NCBI GenBank assembly: GCA_963681505.1
Contig: OY811973.1
Coordinates: 766,694-830,693 of the forward strand
DNA from: Eunapius fragilis
Taxonomy: Eukaryota; Porifera; Demospongiae; Spongillida; Spongillidae
DNA length: 64,000 nucleotides
Reading direction: 5' to 3'
Numbering within the stretch: position 1 is the first letter of the stretch; every line of letters begins with the position of its first letter. A model generated the notes under the pieces. The model was not told the origin of the DNA and searched no databases. It saw nothing but the letters and a program-made list of their open reading frames with translations. Positions 29,276 to 41,816 of the stretch are shown here, piece by piece. The translations under genes were made by a program, and so were the position numbers.

Positions 29276-32200
29276 ATGTCTGGACCAAAGCTGCCTCCAC
29301 GGTGGTTACGCTGCCCAAGGAAGGGTCAGGTTATTGCTGGTAGGTGTCGTCATGGATGCCGATCGCTTGCTTGCAAATGCCACCATTTCTTAGGCAAGTT
29401 TCTCCCTTTCAAGACTCCTTTGGACGGCAGGTACGATTCACAGATACCGGAGGCAGACCGTTTCGGAATCAAGATGTTAATAGACTCGCTGGCTGCCAAG
29501 CAGTTGAAGATAGGTCTTATTATTGACCTCACCAAGACAACCCGGTTCTATGATAAGGCGGAATTGGTCGACCTGGGCATACGTCAATACAAGCTGTCGT
29601 GTGAAGGGTACGTTCGGAGGAGAATGTATGTGTGCGGCAGGGCTGGGTGGCCTAACAGCACGTGATTCGTTGGGAAGATTTTCATATTAGTTATAAAATT
29701 TTCTATCAAACCCTAAACATTCATATCAACTCCATGAACGCAATGCTGAATCAATTGCGAACTTTATTGTTGATATTATATTATATTGGTAGATCAAATC
29801 ATTAGATTATTGGCTGAGACAAGATGAATTGTGGTACCCACATGTGCTTGATAACCAATTGATGTCCTACTCCAGCCATGATGAAACACCCACCAAGGAG
29901 CAGGTGGCTAGTTTTAACACAGTGTGTGAGAGCTTCTTCACTAGCCACCCTGGAGAAATCATTGGTAGGTACCCCCCAGTAGTGTGATATCACTCACAAA
30001 GATACACATTGGTGTGGGTCCTTGGGTGTTGGAGGGTAATGTTGTGTCCCCTCCTCCTCCACACCTCCACCACCTTCCCACCCCACCTTCCCCCTCACCT
30101 TGCATGCACAGGAATCCACTGTACCCATGGATTTAACAGGACTGGTTTTCTAATTATTGCCTACCTCATAGAGAAGGAAGACTGGAGGTGCAGTGGTTAG
30201 ATCATCGTGTTCCAATGATTTTAGTACAGGTCTTTTTGTTCAGCTTTGAAGATGCAATGATGGCATTTATCAAGGCTGGTTTATGGTGTATTTAAAAATA
30301 TCAATTGAATCATGCCACATGTGTTAATACACTATTCATGACCAGCTTCATCAGAGGATATGTGTCTCTCTGTCTGTGCTATGTCATTAACTGTCACCTC
30401 TTCCCCCAGGCCCGTCCCCCAGGTATCTACAAACAGGATTATCTGGATGAACTAGCACGTCGCTACAATGAGGGGAGCAGGGAAATGTTTGAAACCCCCC
30501 CACGCCCAGAGTGGTGTGACGAGGATGAGGATGGGGAGGAGGTGTCACGGAGACCACGAGAGAAGAACAATGAGGTAAGCTGAGGGGTGTGAGAAGGGAG
30601 AGTGGGTGGGAACCAAGCAGTTCATTTAAATTAAGATTTATCATATTTAACCCCCAGAATGCCAAGTTCATGGAGGGGGTTAATGGAGTATTCTTTGTGA
30701 CCTATCCTACCAGAGACCAGATCCAGATGGAATGTCAGGCTGCCTTGGGGTGGTCACAGTAAGTACACACCACTTCATTCTTATATTGCCACTTGAAGTA
30801 TTGACACCATCACAAAAGGGCCACACCCCTAACACACTAGTTACACCCAACAGACTCATATCTTAACCACACCTTCCTTCCAAAACCTGGTTCAGAATGG
30901 TGTTCTGTTCCTTGTTCCCTTCCCCCCTTCCCTCCCCTCCCCCTTCCTGTTTAAATAATTTTATTCTCATAGTTTAATGTTGGCCACACCCCTATAGGGG
31001 CGGGTTCCCAGGCTCACAGCCAATCTCTATGGATGTCCAGAACATTAAGCTACTGAGTGAAAAGCCATACAGAGTCACATGGAAGGCTGATGGAACAAGG
31101 TGAGACCACATTACATAGTACCTACACAAGTTTACCTCCCTACCTCTCCTCTCCTCTCCTCTCCTCCCCTTCCCTCTCCTCTCCCTCCTCCCCTTCCCTC
31201 TCCTCCCTCTCCCTCCTCCCCTTACCCTCCCTCCCTCCTCCCCCTCCCCTCTCCCTTCCCTTCTCCCCTTCCCTCCTGGTAGGTACCTCATGTACATCAG
31301 AGGACCTGGTGAGGTTTACATGGTTGACAGAGACAACTCTGTCTTCAAAGTCAATAACATCAGCTTCCCTGCCAGGAAGAGGCCTGGGGACAGGGTCAGA
31401 TTCACCCTTGCTGACGGGGTAAGTTACCATGGTGATGGTGTCTGTTGTGAGATGGGTGTATCCTTACACAGGAGATGGTTTTGGACAAGGTGGAGGGAGT
31501 GATAAGACCTCGTTACCTTATCTATGACATCATGCAGTTTGAGGTGGGGTTATTGTTACCATGGCAACAATGAAGGGTGATGAGGTGGTTGTACTCAGGG
31601 CAATGTAGGTGTGGCTTCGTGGGAACACAAGAGGAGACTGTTCTGTGCAGAGTGTGAGCTGATCCAACCTAGAGAGGAAGCTGTAAGTGTGTGCTGTGTT
31701 TATGTGTGTGTGATTATAAAATAACTTTTGTGTGTCAGGCCAAGGCTGGTGGCCTGGATAAAAATGCTGAGTCATTTGGTGTTCGTGTTAAGGGATTCTG
31801 GGACCTCCCCAAGACCAAGTGGGTAGGTGGTGTATTGCTGGACAGAGATGGAGTAAGTTATCCTTCCTTTGGAGATCTTGGAAGAGTTTGTGCCATCCCT
31901 GGCTCATGGAACAGATGGTCTTATCTTCCAACCGGCAACTGATGTGAGTAAACATGGCATAGGTGGGGAGGAGGAGTTGTTGGTTCATGAGAAAGTATCC
32001 AGCTCAATATCAAGTGCTTCCTTCTCTCTTTCTCTGTAGTACTATGAACCTGGGGCATGTAAATCTCTTCTGAAGTGGAAGCCTCCAGAAATCAACACTG
32101 TGGACTTCCTACTGAAGATAATCACAGAGAAGAGAGAAGGGTACTCAGTTGACACATTGGCCAATCCATGCACTGCACTTAACCCCATACATTACTTAAC

Positions 32201-32741
32201 CCATTCCTAACACTTCATATATATTCACTTAACCCGCATATAATACAGAATGTTGCAAGAGAAGTTAGGTCACCTCTATGTTGGTACTCCATCTGTACAC
32301 TTTGGTTCAATTGATCTCAAGGTGAGGGAGGAAGACATGTCATGTGACTCCCTTATGTGGATGTGTATCACTGGAACAGAGTAACAGAGAAGTACTCAAA
32401 CACCATGAGCGGATCATTGAATGCGCTTGGGACCCCAAAGTAGGGTGGAAGTTTGAGAGGGTTCGTGAGGACAAGAGCTTTCCAAACAGCTATACCACAG
32501 CCACCAGTGAGTTGTGATGGTGTCTGCTGACATGTGGTAGACATGCACTTGTGCAGGTGTGTGTAACACCATCAAACAGCCAGTGACCAGGGAATGGCTG
32601 TATGAGGTGATAGAGAAGTACAGATGGAGGCCACCTGTGGCTCCCCCACAGCACAAGAGACCTCATGAGGAGGTGGCCATTGATGGACCTAATGATGGTA
32701 CATTGATGCCACCACCAAAGAAAGTCCCCAGACCTTCATAG
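29276..32741 (+). CDS. RNGTT: mRNA-capping enzyme (bifunctional), copy 4, intact and compact
   Basis: Exons: 29276-29339, 29394-29607, 29876-29964, 30112-30187, 30244-30274, 30410-30574, 30658-30758, 30998-31099, 31283-31418, 31472-31543, 31599-31682, 31739-31822, 31875-31943, 32040-32140, 32249-32321, 32380-32506 and 32557-32741. They total 590 residues with the same exon lengths as copy 2. The phosphatase motif [10 protein letters not shown], catalytic KADG, DGEMVLD and TDGLIFQP are intact. All introns are short, with no satellite, which makes this the cleanest copy and perhaps closest to the ancestral gene. Intron 5 again looks like GC-AG (AAG|GCTGGT). The ATG chosen is preceded in frame by TTG, not by another ATG. 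It differs from copy 2 at scattered residues (for example [11 protein letters not shown] against [11 protein letters not shown]). EMC2 lies tail-to-tail 320 bp downstream. Confidence 0.93.
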
Positions 32742-33060
32742 TACATTTATGCCCTAGTACCCAGACCTTGATAAGCTCATTCTCTTTGTTCTCATCTCTA
32801 TATGTTCTCATCCTCCAACATGCTTAATATTGGCAAGGGGGGGGGGGTATCATGTTAGCCTAATATACTGGCACACTGCCACAGGGTGCCTGGGTTGTGT
32901 AAGGCCCCATGAACCAGCTAATGGGGGGGGGGGGGGGGGGGGCATGTGTAAGGCCCCGTGAGCCAGCAGATGGGGGGGGGGGGGGGGCATGTGTAATGTA
33001 TTTGACTGACATTCATGACTGTTCATTGTAACTAAACATTCAAGTTAGATAACTATTACA
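32742..33060. other. Tail-to-tail spacer with poly-G runs
   Basis: Separates the 3' ends of capping copy 4 and EMC2. Holds two G runs (about 32923-32942 and 32972-32987) within a short duplication containing GGCATGTGTAAGGCCCC. No satellite and no gene. Confidence 0.6.
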
Positions 33061-34417
33061 CTATCTGTTTGATGATGTCATCAAGTCTAAAGCCTTCTCC
33101 ACTATCCTCAGCTGGTCATTATCCTGAGGGCAAGGGGGAGGGGCTATCACCATGGCAGCAGGGTGGGTGGGGCACACTATATTGCTTACAAACTGGTACT
33201 TCTGCTTCAGCTGTACTTTGGCCCACTCTGAGTAGCGACCATAACGCACCTTGTTCTCCCCTTTGGTCTTCTTACCTCCACCCAGAGATGTAGCAACCTG
33301 ACAGAGTGGATGCCAATGGGTCAGAACTGAATGTGGATACCAGCCACACACACACACCAGACAGAATCCATATAAGGCCCTCATGCTGTCGGGGTTAAGT
33401 TTGAGTGCCAAGGCATAATGCTTTGAGGCAAGCTCCAGAAGATGTGGGGTGCCTTGGGTGTAGCAGATCTGGGGAGGGGGAGGGAGGGGGGGGGGGAGAA
33501 GGCCACTTCATGAGGGGTACAGCAATACCACAATGGACAGACCTCAGCATACTTCTGATGGTACAGGTGATGGTTGGGATTCAACAATATTAGCTCTTCC
33601 ATACAGAAAGCTGCCTTCTTGTAGCTGAGATTTGGGGTAAGAGGTGACCTCTTTGATGGTCCTCGGCAACCAATCACAGTCTTACTTATTCTGTTGGATG
33701 TATAAATCTGCCAGTTCCAACCAAGTCTCTGGATCACACATGTAGCTGACCACATGCAGGGGTTAACCCTAAATAATGCCGCCCCCACCTCCCAAGTGTT
33801 TACATTTCCAACAGGGTGTTTAGTTCTTTTATAGCCTCTGTGAGGTTTCCCTGGGCCTTGTGAACGGCTACTTTCCTCTTCATCATCTGCGAGTTGGTTG
33901 GGTGGGCCACCAACACAGCTGTGTATATCTCCAAGGCTTCCTCATACCTGACAGCCACACAATCAGTGCTTCGAGGTTAAATATCTATGGACGTCGCAAC
34001 CTACTTCCCAGCGGCTTCCAGCGACATTCCCTTAAGCCTCTTCACCCGCAGGCTGTCTGGAAACTTCCTGGTAAGGGCGCCCAACGAACGCTGCAGACTG
34101 CAGTTTGAGGTCGATGAGAAGGTGTGAGGTCACTTACTTGAGCTGTGTCGTGGTCCCCGCAGTCCAAAGCCGCTACGCACAACTGCTCGTGGACGTTCCA
34201 TACTAAATTTAATTGCGTATTAACTGTTGAATACTAGTAAGTTACATTATACAGTACCTTCGTCTCCAAGCTTTGATGAATACTGATCAATAAGTTTACT
34301 ACCAAGTTCAAGAACTCGGTCTGATTTTCTTTCATCCCTTTCCCTCCACTGTTTTAAGGTCTCTAACGCAGAGCGCCAGTCTTTAAAAAAACCAGCTTGT
34401 ATCTCTTCGACAGCCAT
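33061..34417 (-). CDS. EMC2: ER membrane protein complex subunit 2 (TPR protein)
   Basis: EMC2 is the cytosolic TPR scaffold of the EMC, which inserts tail-anchored and multipass proteins into the ER membrane. Exons in gene order: 34258-34417, 34138-34202, 34005-34090, 33804-33947, 33686-33745, 33543-33624, 33358-33468, 33190-33297 and 33061-33123. They give 292 residues, against 297 in human. Recognisable segments are ETLKQWRERDERKSDRVLEL, SSKLGDE, FPDSLRVKRLKGM, the TPR stretch PTNSQMMKRKVAVHKAQGN, AAFCMEELILLNPNHHLYHQ and ALKLNPDSMRALYG. The last intron is only 66 bp, stays in frame and has no stop. The start chosen gives MAVEEIQ; an ATG ten codons upstream is possible. It is head-to-head with DNALI1. 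Confidence 0.93.
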
Positions 34418-34520
34418 AATGTATATATGACTGGGGCGAGTAACCACGCTTTCACGTGATCTACATTCATCCGTTTCTATAGCAACAAGACCACGTTAGC
34501 AAACATAACAGCTAGAGAAA
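34418..34520. promoter_or_regulatory. Divergent promoter region between EMC2 and DNALI1
   Basis: Only about 103 bp separate the two start codons, so both 5' UTRs and core promoters must share or overlap this segment. No TATA box is needed to explain it. Coregulation is an inference. Confidence 0.55.
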
Positions 34521-35842
34521 ATGAGTTTGATACCTCCTACAAATTCCCTCGTAAGATACGACAACCCTCAGCTAGTCAGCAAGACCTCGGACAAAAAGAA
34601 GGTTAATCGCGACCGATGCAAGCCTGATTTGAACCTCTAAATCAACACACAGGCTCGCACACCCAAATCCGGCCAGCCGCACGGGATAGCTGTGATTGGC
34701 AGCGGGGGGCCCGTGCCGTCCCCTCCCAAAGGCAAGACCTACGTGGGCGATGTCCAACAGCAGAAGAACCAACAGACGGAGGAAATACTCAACTCCATCC
34801 TGCCTCCAAGGTAAAGAAAAGTCTGAGCGAGTGCACACACCTGTTCCACCCACAATGCTTATTCATCATCGCTGTCGAAAGAGAGTGGACAGAAAACGGG
34901 CAGCTGTGGGTTCAGTGTGTTGCAAGTACTCCTGCAACCAGACTAGACGTCATTAATCTTCAGGCAAGGCAGCAGTCCTTTGTTTCTTGGCACATGAGCT
35001 ATAACCCCTCTTGAACGTTTGCAGGAGCAACTGGATACATACCTTCAGCAGAGGCAAGCAAGAGAGACCGGGATCTGCCCCGTAAGAAGAGAGCTGTACT
35101 CACAATGCTTTGGTAAACCTTTGGCAATGCACCCATTTTGTCACCTGCATGTCACATGATATCCTGTACACAACTAACTGTCCCTCACTTGATACCCAGA
35201 TGAACTGATTCGTCAGATAACAATCGAGTGCGGAGAGAGAGGTCTACTGTTGTTAAGGTAAGGAGCTGACCTGGAGGGGAGGAGTGGAAGAGGTTGAGAG
35301 GGAAGATGCTGTTATGGAAGGGAAATATTGCCTTTTCTTACATGTACCTCTCTCTAGGATACGAGATGAAATACGCATGACTATTGCTGCATACCAAACC
35401 CTCTATGAAAGCAGGTACGCAAATGCACCCATGGGCCAGAAGCTGCCAATATTCTACATTGAGATAAATATCTATTACATGTACAAGGTTATGGCACTAG
35501 TTTTTATAGGATCGTTGCTACTTTTTTCCCCCTCAAGATTTCAATTTTTTTAAATATCTGATATGTCTTCAACATAAGGTACTGAATTTTAAATTTCAAT
35601 TCAATTATTTTGCTTGTCCTGGTAAATATTGCCCTTTTCACGGCAACCTATCCCATAAATTAGTGGTGCGTGTTTACTTATCAAAAATTGTTTTTTTCCT
35701 GGTGCATCTGGTGCCACCGTGTTTAAATATGGCAATATGGTAGTATGGTAACTAGAAATAGTAGATGGGCTTTTCAGGAGATAATCTGTTCTAATATTTC
35801 TATCAATATACATATGCATGACATGATTTACATGCAATGCAC

Positions 35843-35879
<37 letters not shown>

Positions 35880-36415
35880 CAGTGTTGCCTTTGGCATGAG
35901 GAAAGCATTGATGGCTGAACAGGGCAAGTCAGACATGGAGAAGAAGATTAATGATCTTGTAACAGAGAAGGCAGAACTTGAGAGACAGGTATGGAGGAGA
36001 GGGAAGGGGCTTCATTAATGGGTGTGGTGTTCAGAGGGGGAGGAGCCTGATTAATGAGGGGTGTGTGTGTGTCATGACCTCAGAGGGGGAGACCCCTCAT
36101 TAATGGGTGTGGTGTGTCATGACCTCAGAGGGGGAGGGCCCTCATTAATGGGTGTGGTATGTCATGACCTCAGATAATGGAACTGAAGAATAAGTGTGAT
36201 GCCATAGAGAAGAGAGAGGCGGAGAAGAGGCAGTTGGAAGAGAAGAAGCACAATGAAGAGATCCAAGCTCTTAAGAAGACAAACCAGCAGTTGAAGGTAA
36301 GCATCACCATTTAAAATTACACAAAGACCAGCTTGAAATATAATTTGACCTGTGTTACCCTTTCTCATTTCAGACGCAGCTGGAAGGGATCATTGCTCCT
36401 AGCCAAAAGAAGTAG
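34521..36415 (+). CDS. DNALI1: Axonemal dynein light intermediate chain p28-like
   Basis: The p28 protein is a subunit of single-headed inner-arm dyneins in motile cilia and flagella. Exons: 34521-34601, 34653-34810, 34882-34963, 35025-35112, 35200-35257, 35358-35414, 35883-35988, 36174-36296 and 36374-36415. They give 264 residues. The sequence follows the family from MSLIPPTNSLVRYDNPQLVS through EEILNSILPPREW, QQRQARETGICPVRRELYSQ, RIRDEIRMTIAAYQTLYESS and GMRKALMAEQGKSDMEKKI to the end TQLEGIIAPSQKK. The second half is a charged coiled coil. Intron 3 uses a GC donor (CTTCAG|GCAAGG), clear because the frame fits the family exactly. Intron 7 contains a repeat that includes the acceptor sequence. 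Presence of this gene implies motile ciliated cells. Confidence 0.94.
36005..36173. repeat. Intronic repeat that copies the splice acceptor
   Basis: Units of about 50 bp in DNALI1 intron 7 share GTGTGGTGTGTCATGACCTC, AGAGGGGGAG and CATTAATG. GTCATGACCTCAG occurs three times; the last one is the acceptor of exon 8. Confidence 0.7.
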
Positions 36416-36640
36416 ACACACCTCCAGCCTACACCTGACTGCCCTCACATCTTTCACACACACACACACACGCACACTCCAATGTCTCATTACATTGCTA
36501 CTGTACATCAGTTTCATATATTCTCAACCATAAATACACACACACACACACACGCACATATACACATGTACACATGGAGAAGCACACACAATTAGTCTAT
36601 GCTATTGGCTGGTCTTGACTTCCCTCTAGACCAGCCAACA

Positions 36641-39600
36641 TCACTCTCCCCTCAACCTGCAGATTCTCCAACTCCCTAAATGGAAAGGCCACACCTTATT
36701 ATCATGTACCAGAGGGGGGTGCCCAGCCCACCTCCTGACTTGGGCCACCTCGTTCAACAGCTTGTCATGTGTCTGCCGTAGTGCACTGACCAGAGCGTGC
36801 TCAGGAGGTGGGGGAGGAGCCTCGCTGGAACTGCCCCTAACATATGCCCATGTCCACAGCGTCTAGGTAAGAGAAGGGAACATTAAAATGGTGGACATCC
36901 TTGTCCAGGACCACCTTATGTTCCCACACTGTGAGGATAACCCCCTTTCCAACTCTCATCTCCCAACCTATAACTAAGGCACGCCCCCCATGTGCCACCA
37001 TGACAACCGGCCACTTCAAACGGTTGAAAAAGTCTCATGTGCAAGGCCGTTACCCAAAGGGTTAAACACCTGATGACTCACCACATGAAATATGTCGGTA
37101 GAGATGGAAAGAACAGAGCTGTTGGTGGAGTAGTAAGGGTTAACAAGGGAGGTCTTCACATCAGGTTGTAGGAGGTGGGGCCTGTTGTTAAGGGGGCAGG
37201 GTTATGTAAAGGACACACCCACTAGTGCTCTGCCCCTTACCACAGTGAATATGTCTTCTCATATAACCTGTTAGTCAGTCGTTCAAGTGGACTATCATAC
37301 AAAAATGTACCTGACAGAAGCATGTGTGCGTGCATGTAATATTGAGGGGACTGGGGAGGAGACTCACCATATGGAGAAAAATGAGAATGTGTGAACAGCT
37401 TGTGCAGAAATAGATCATTGAACTCAAAGGAAAGAGGGTACTGTTGTGTTATCTGTGAGGATCATTGAACAAAGCTGGTAATGATCCAACACAATACACA
37501 CTGATACAAGAAAGTTTCCAGATCATTGTAACATGAAACAGAAGTACAGCTAGTGGTACAGCTAGTGGTACAGCTAGTGGTACAGCTAGTGGTACAGCTA
37601 GTGGTACACCTAGTGGTACCGCTAGTGGTACAGCTAGTGGTACAGCTAGTGGTACAGCTAGTGGTACAGCTAGTGGTACAGCTAGTGGTACAGCTAGTGG
37701 TACAGCTAGTGGTACAGCTAGTGGTACAGCCAGTGGTACAGCTAGTGGTACAGCTAGTGGTACAGCCAGTGGTACAGCCAGTGGTACAGCTAGTGGTACA
37801 GCTAGTGGTACAGCTAGTGGTACAGCTAGTGGTACAGCTAGTGGTACAGCTAGTGGTACAGCTAGTGGTACAGCTAGTGGTACAGCTAGTGGTACCGCTA
37901 GTAGTGGTAAACATCAATAGAATTAGAAACAGCAAATGATGCAATGTTATGTGGCAGCCTACTGACAGCAGTTGTACGTCCATGGTAACCATGGTAACCT
38001 GCCCCCCTCTTACCTGCCACACTGCATCAAGGAACAACAGGAACAGAGGTGACCTCTCCTTTGGACTTCTGTCACTTCCTTGGAAACTACTAAATGGATA
38101 TCCTGCATCAAGCCACTCCCTCTGGACCAGCCTGATAAACCTGTTTTAAAGGCAGGGACCATGGGATTAGGGTCCTTTGGGAGTAAAGCACGGCAAACAC
38201 TTACCCCTCAATGGTTCTGGTCTGTGGGTCTAGGAGCAGCTGTGCCAAGGAAGTGACCCCAACAGTGGCATCCCTACCATTGGCACCATGTACCAGTACA
38301 CTGGTGCCTAGGGGAGGAGGGAGGGAGAGGGGATGGGGAGAAAGGGAGAGAGTGGGGAGGGAAAGATGCAGAAGGAACATTATTCCAATTTGATAACCAC
38401 ACAACCACACCCACAAGGCTAATGGGTAGCCACACCCACAAGGCTAATGGATACATACCATCAGTGTCTATCCATCGTACCACCAGTTGTACAGCTGATA
38501 GAAGCTTGTGTACATGACCTAGCCACCCAGTGGATTCAAGTTTTCCAAACCAGTTTGAACTGGCAGCGTGATCACTGCATACTAAGAACAATGACATCAT
38601 CACTGAGAAACTGTCACCATGGCACCCTTTGCACACCATCACTGTCACCATGGCACCCTATGCACACCATCACTGTCACCATGGCACCCTCTGCACACCA
38701 TCACTGTCACCATGGCACCCTATGCACACCATCACTGTCACCATGGCACCCTATGCACACCATCACTGTCACCATGGCACCCTCTGCACACCATCACTGT
38801 CACCATGGCACCCTCTGCACACCATCACTGTCACCATGGCACCCTCTGCACACCATCACTGTCACCATGGCACCCTCTGCACACCACTTACCACGGCATA
38901 AATGCCCCACTGATATGAGTGGTTATTTATCACCCTAACATGTCGACCTTACCACTTATCCCCTGACATGTCCACTGAACCACTCATCACCCTAACATGT
39001 CCACCTTACCACTCATCACCCTAACATGTCCACCTTACCACTCCTCACTCTAACATGTCCACCTTACCACTCATCAAAACATGTCCACCTTACCACTCAT
39101 CACTCTAACACGTCCACCTTACCACTCATCACCCTAACATGTCCACCTTACCACTCATCACCCTAACATGTCCACCTTACCATTCATCACCCTAACATGT
39201 CCACCTTACCACTCATCACCCTAACATGTCCACCTTACCACTCATCACCCTAACATGTCCACCTTACCACTCATCAGTTTCTCCAGTGACGTCATAACAG
39301 TGCTATGTGACTCCATATCAGCATAGACCAGCTTCCACTGAGGGTAGCGATTGGGCAGCTCTGTCCCTCCCCCTGTGAGTGGAAACCATTACATCCCTTT
39401 CTACACACACAGGACGTGCCCCTCCCCTACATAGAGGTGTTGTTATGGCAACAACCAATCACCTTTGCTCTTATGATGGTACGCAGTGCTCTGTGATCGC
39501 ACGTCCAGCACTTGGCCACGCCTACCACCCATAAGGCATGCATTCAGCAGCTTGGTGTCTTCAACACAGTACTTCTGACCTGAGCCACACAATGGCTGAC

Positions 39601-41137
39601 CGCTACGCAGCAATGCGCCCTGAGTTTGTGAGAAACAGAGGAGAATGGAGGAGGTGGTGGGAGGGGAGGGAGAGGAGGTAGGAGGGGAGGGAGAGGAAGT
39701 AGGAGGGGAGGGAGAGGAAGTAGGAGGGGAGGGAGAGGAGATAGGAGGGAGGGAGAGGAGATAGGAGGGAGGGAGAGGAGATAGGAGGGAGGGAGAGGAG
39801 ATAGGAGGGAGGGAGAGGAAGTAGGAGGGGAGGGAGAGGAGATAGGAGGGGAGGGAGAGGAGATAGGAGGGGAGGGAGAGGAGATAGGAGGGGAGGGAGA
39901 GGAGGTAGGAGGGGAGGGAGAGGAGATAGGAGGGGAGGGAGAGGAGATAGGAGGGGAGGGAGAGGAGATAGGAGGGGAAGGAGAGGAGATAGGAGGGGAG
40001 GGAGAGAGGTGAGAAAGGGGAGGGGGGACAAGTGGGAGTTGTATGGGAGGGGAAGTGCAGGAAAGGAGAAAGAGAGTGAGTGAAGATGAGGTGAGGATAG
40101 GAAGACGTTTTGATGTAGACCTGGTTTTTGCGGTGGTGGTAGCATAGGACTGGGAACCTCCCAGACTGGCGAAAGACAGCCACCTTCCTGAGAGCATCAT
40201 CGCCGACTGCCTTGGGGACTATTACATCTTCAGGGTAAGAGTCGCAGACCTACCACAAGTGAGTACATAGTGCAGGTGTGAAGGGAGGGGTGCAGGTTGA
40301 AGGGGGGGTGCAGGTGTGGAGGAAGGGGTGTAGGTGTGGAGGAAGGGGTGTAGGTGTGGAGGGAGGTGATGCAGGTGTGGAGGGAGGGTGCAGGTGTGAA
40401 GGAGGGGTGCAGGTGTGAAGGAGGGGTGCAGGTGTGGAGGGAGGGGTGCAGGTGTGGAGGGAGGGTGCAGGTGTGAAGGGAGGGATGCAGTGTGGAGGGA
40501 GGAGTGCAAATGTGGAGGGAGGGGGTGCAGGTGTGGAGGGAGGGGGTGGACACCTTCAGGGTACCTTGAAGTCCTTGTTCACCTTGCTAACCCTCCAGGT
40601 GTCCGGTGGGTCATACTGCCAGGAGCTGAAGTCAGTGGACAATGACGGAGTCTGACGAGGCATATAGTTGAATGCATATAGCTGATGGACCGCTAGTGGG
40701 GAACGAGGGGCGGTGTATGCGAGACATGAACGTAAGCTGCTTGCGCCCCGTATACACGTACCTGGTTTAGACAGGGGCTGGAGAGAGGATACCACGCCTT
40801 GGCAGTGATCCAGCTGTTGGAACTCGAAGTCGAAAGTGCGGAAGTCTTTTAGGTACAGGGACACAGTCAACGAGGGCGGCTTGTGGTCTATGTAATATAC
40901 GGAGGTGTGTAGCAACTGGAGATGCGGGTTACATAAACGTTTTTCTCCAAAATTCGAACCAGCCGTCCGTTCACGTACCGTTATGACATCCACCTCGTCT
41001 TTGCTCGGGTTCTTAGACGAGAATATTAAGAAGAAGACGTCTATCGACAAGGAACCTTCGGTGGCTATGCTAGAGTCCCGTCGTAGCAACTTCACTCCGT
41101 TTACCCTAGTAGTCTGTATGTGTTCTACCAACTCCAT
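36641..41137 (-). CDS. MTMR9: Myotubularin-related pseudophosphatase, MTMR9-like
   Basis: MTMR9 is an inactive myotubularin that partners active ones (MTMR6/7/8 in vertebrates) acting on PI3P and PI(3,5)P2 at endomembranes. Exons in gene order: 40762-41137, 40565-40692, 40121-40249, 39463-39619, 39268-39372, 38459-38581, 38205-38307, 38014-38140, 37368-37452, 37241-37310, 37082-37181 and 36641-36862. They give 574 residues (human 549). The N-terminal PH-GRAM part starts MELVEHIQTTRVNGV. Then come ALRKVAVFRQSGRFPVLCYH, LLRSGQPLCGSGQKYCVEDT, YPQWKLVY and SPLFLLFLDAVWQ. The active-site region reads VHGANGRDAT, where active enzymes have VHCSDGWDRT: both catalytic Cys and Arg are replaced, as expected of this subgroup. 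A C-terminal heptad-like segment follows (LVSALRQTHDKLLNEVAQV). Introns hold five different minisatellites. The exact last exon is the least certain part. Confidence 0.9.
37544..37912. repeat. 12-bp minisatellite in MTMR9-like intron 8
   Basis: About 30 copies of GGTACAGCTAGT with few variants. Open on both strands (VVQLVVQL and TTSCTTSC text), but intronic. Confidence 0.95.
38608..38890. repeat. 31-bp minisatellite in MTMR9-like intron 5
   Basis: About nine units with CACTGTCACCATGGCACCCT followed by CTGCACACCAT or ATGCACACCAT. Confidence 0.95.
38934..39276. repeat. 29-bp minisatellite in MTMR9-like intron 5
   Basis: About a dozen units with CTAACATGTCCACCTTACCA and CTCATCACC. The last unit runs into the exon-5 donor, so TTACCACTCATCA (the complement of the donor region) is itself part of the repeat. 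Confidence 0.9.
39645..40015. repeat. 20-21-bp purine-rich minisatellite in MTMR9-like intron 3
   Basis: Repeats of GGGAGGGAGAGGAGATAGGA and variants, strand-asymmetric (G/A on plus). The long SPPISSPSP ORFs on the minus strand are artefacts. Confidence 0.95.
40268..40556. repeat. About 20-bp G-rich minisatellite in MTMR9-like intron 2
   Basis: Roughly fourteen diverged units of GCAGGTGTGGAGGGAGGGGT. Confidence 0.9.
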
Positions 41138-41816
41138 TTCCAAAGTACGCGCACCGTACAAGCGTATGTTGTGTGAATGTTGGTTCCTCGTTCCCTAATT
41201 TAATGATGTCACCATAATTAGCGCGAAGCGAGCGGGAAATTGTTGCACAGTTAAATTTGTATCTCCGTAACTGATAACATTCAAGACTCAAGTTAACTAT
41301 CTGAACAATTAAACATCTAAACGGCTTCTTGTGCAACCAAACCTAGGTCTTGGGCAAGACGTCGCCTAAACGGAGTACTTCTAACAAACAGCTGAGAGAG
41401 AGAGAGAGGATATATTTCCCACAATTTGTCATGCATTCCTGCCTGTCCACCCTAAATGATAAGCATATTGCTCAAAGCTTGGTGCAAGTAACATACTATA
41501 AGACTGAAAAACAATAAAGCAGTACGGGTATGGGATGCGATTAGAAAGATGGTTCCCTCCCATACATCTCTATGGGAAAATTTGACTATCTTACCATCAA
41601 GGTGTTAATTAAGCCACGCATTGGTTAACATTTAAAAAGTTGTTCTGTTTAGAGGAGTCATTAAAAATGATCAGCAACTACACAATGTAAATGCTAATAC
41701 AGAAACTAAATAATTTTTGTGTGGCCTCACTAACACTGTATTGATTACTAGACATTTGTCCTATGAAAGACTGAACTGCTTTTGATAAACTAAAAAAACT
41801 GCTCCACATTGGGTTA
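41138..41816. other. Spacer between the ABCA3-like 3' end and the MTMR9-like 5' end
   Basis: Both neighbours are on the minus strand, so this holds the ABCA 3' UTR and the MTMR9-like promoter. Nothing else is recognisable. A short GA run lies at 41394-41408. Confidence 0.5.

Noticed and set aside
36837..37019. 60-residue minus-strand ORF with KWPVVMVAHGG
   Set aside because: The MTMR9-like gene splices across it: exon 37082-37181 joins an acceptor at 36862 in the correct phase and restores LWTWAYVRG.
37462..38037. 191-residue TTSC repeat ORF
   Set aside because: 12-bp intronic minisatellite overlapping the real exon 38014-38140 only at its edge.
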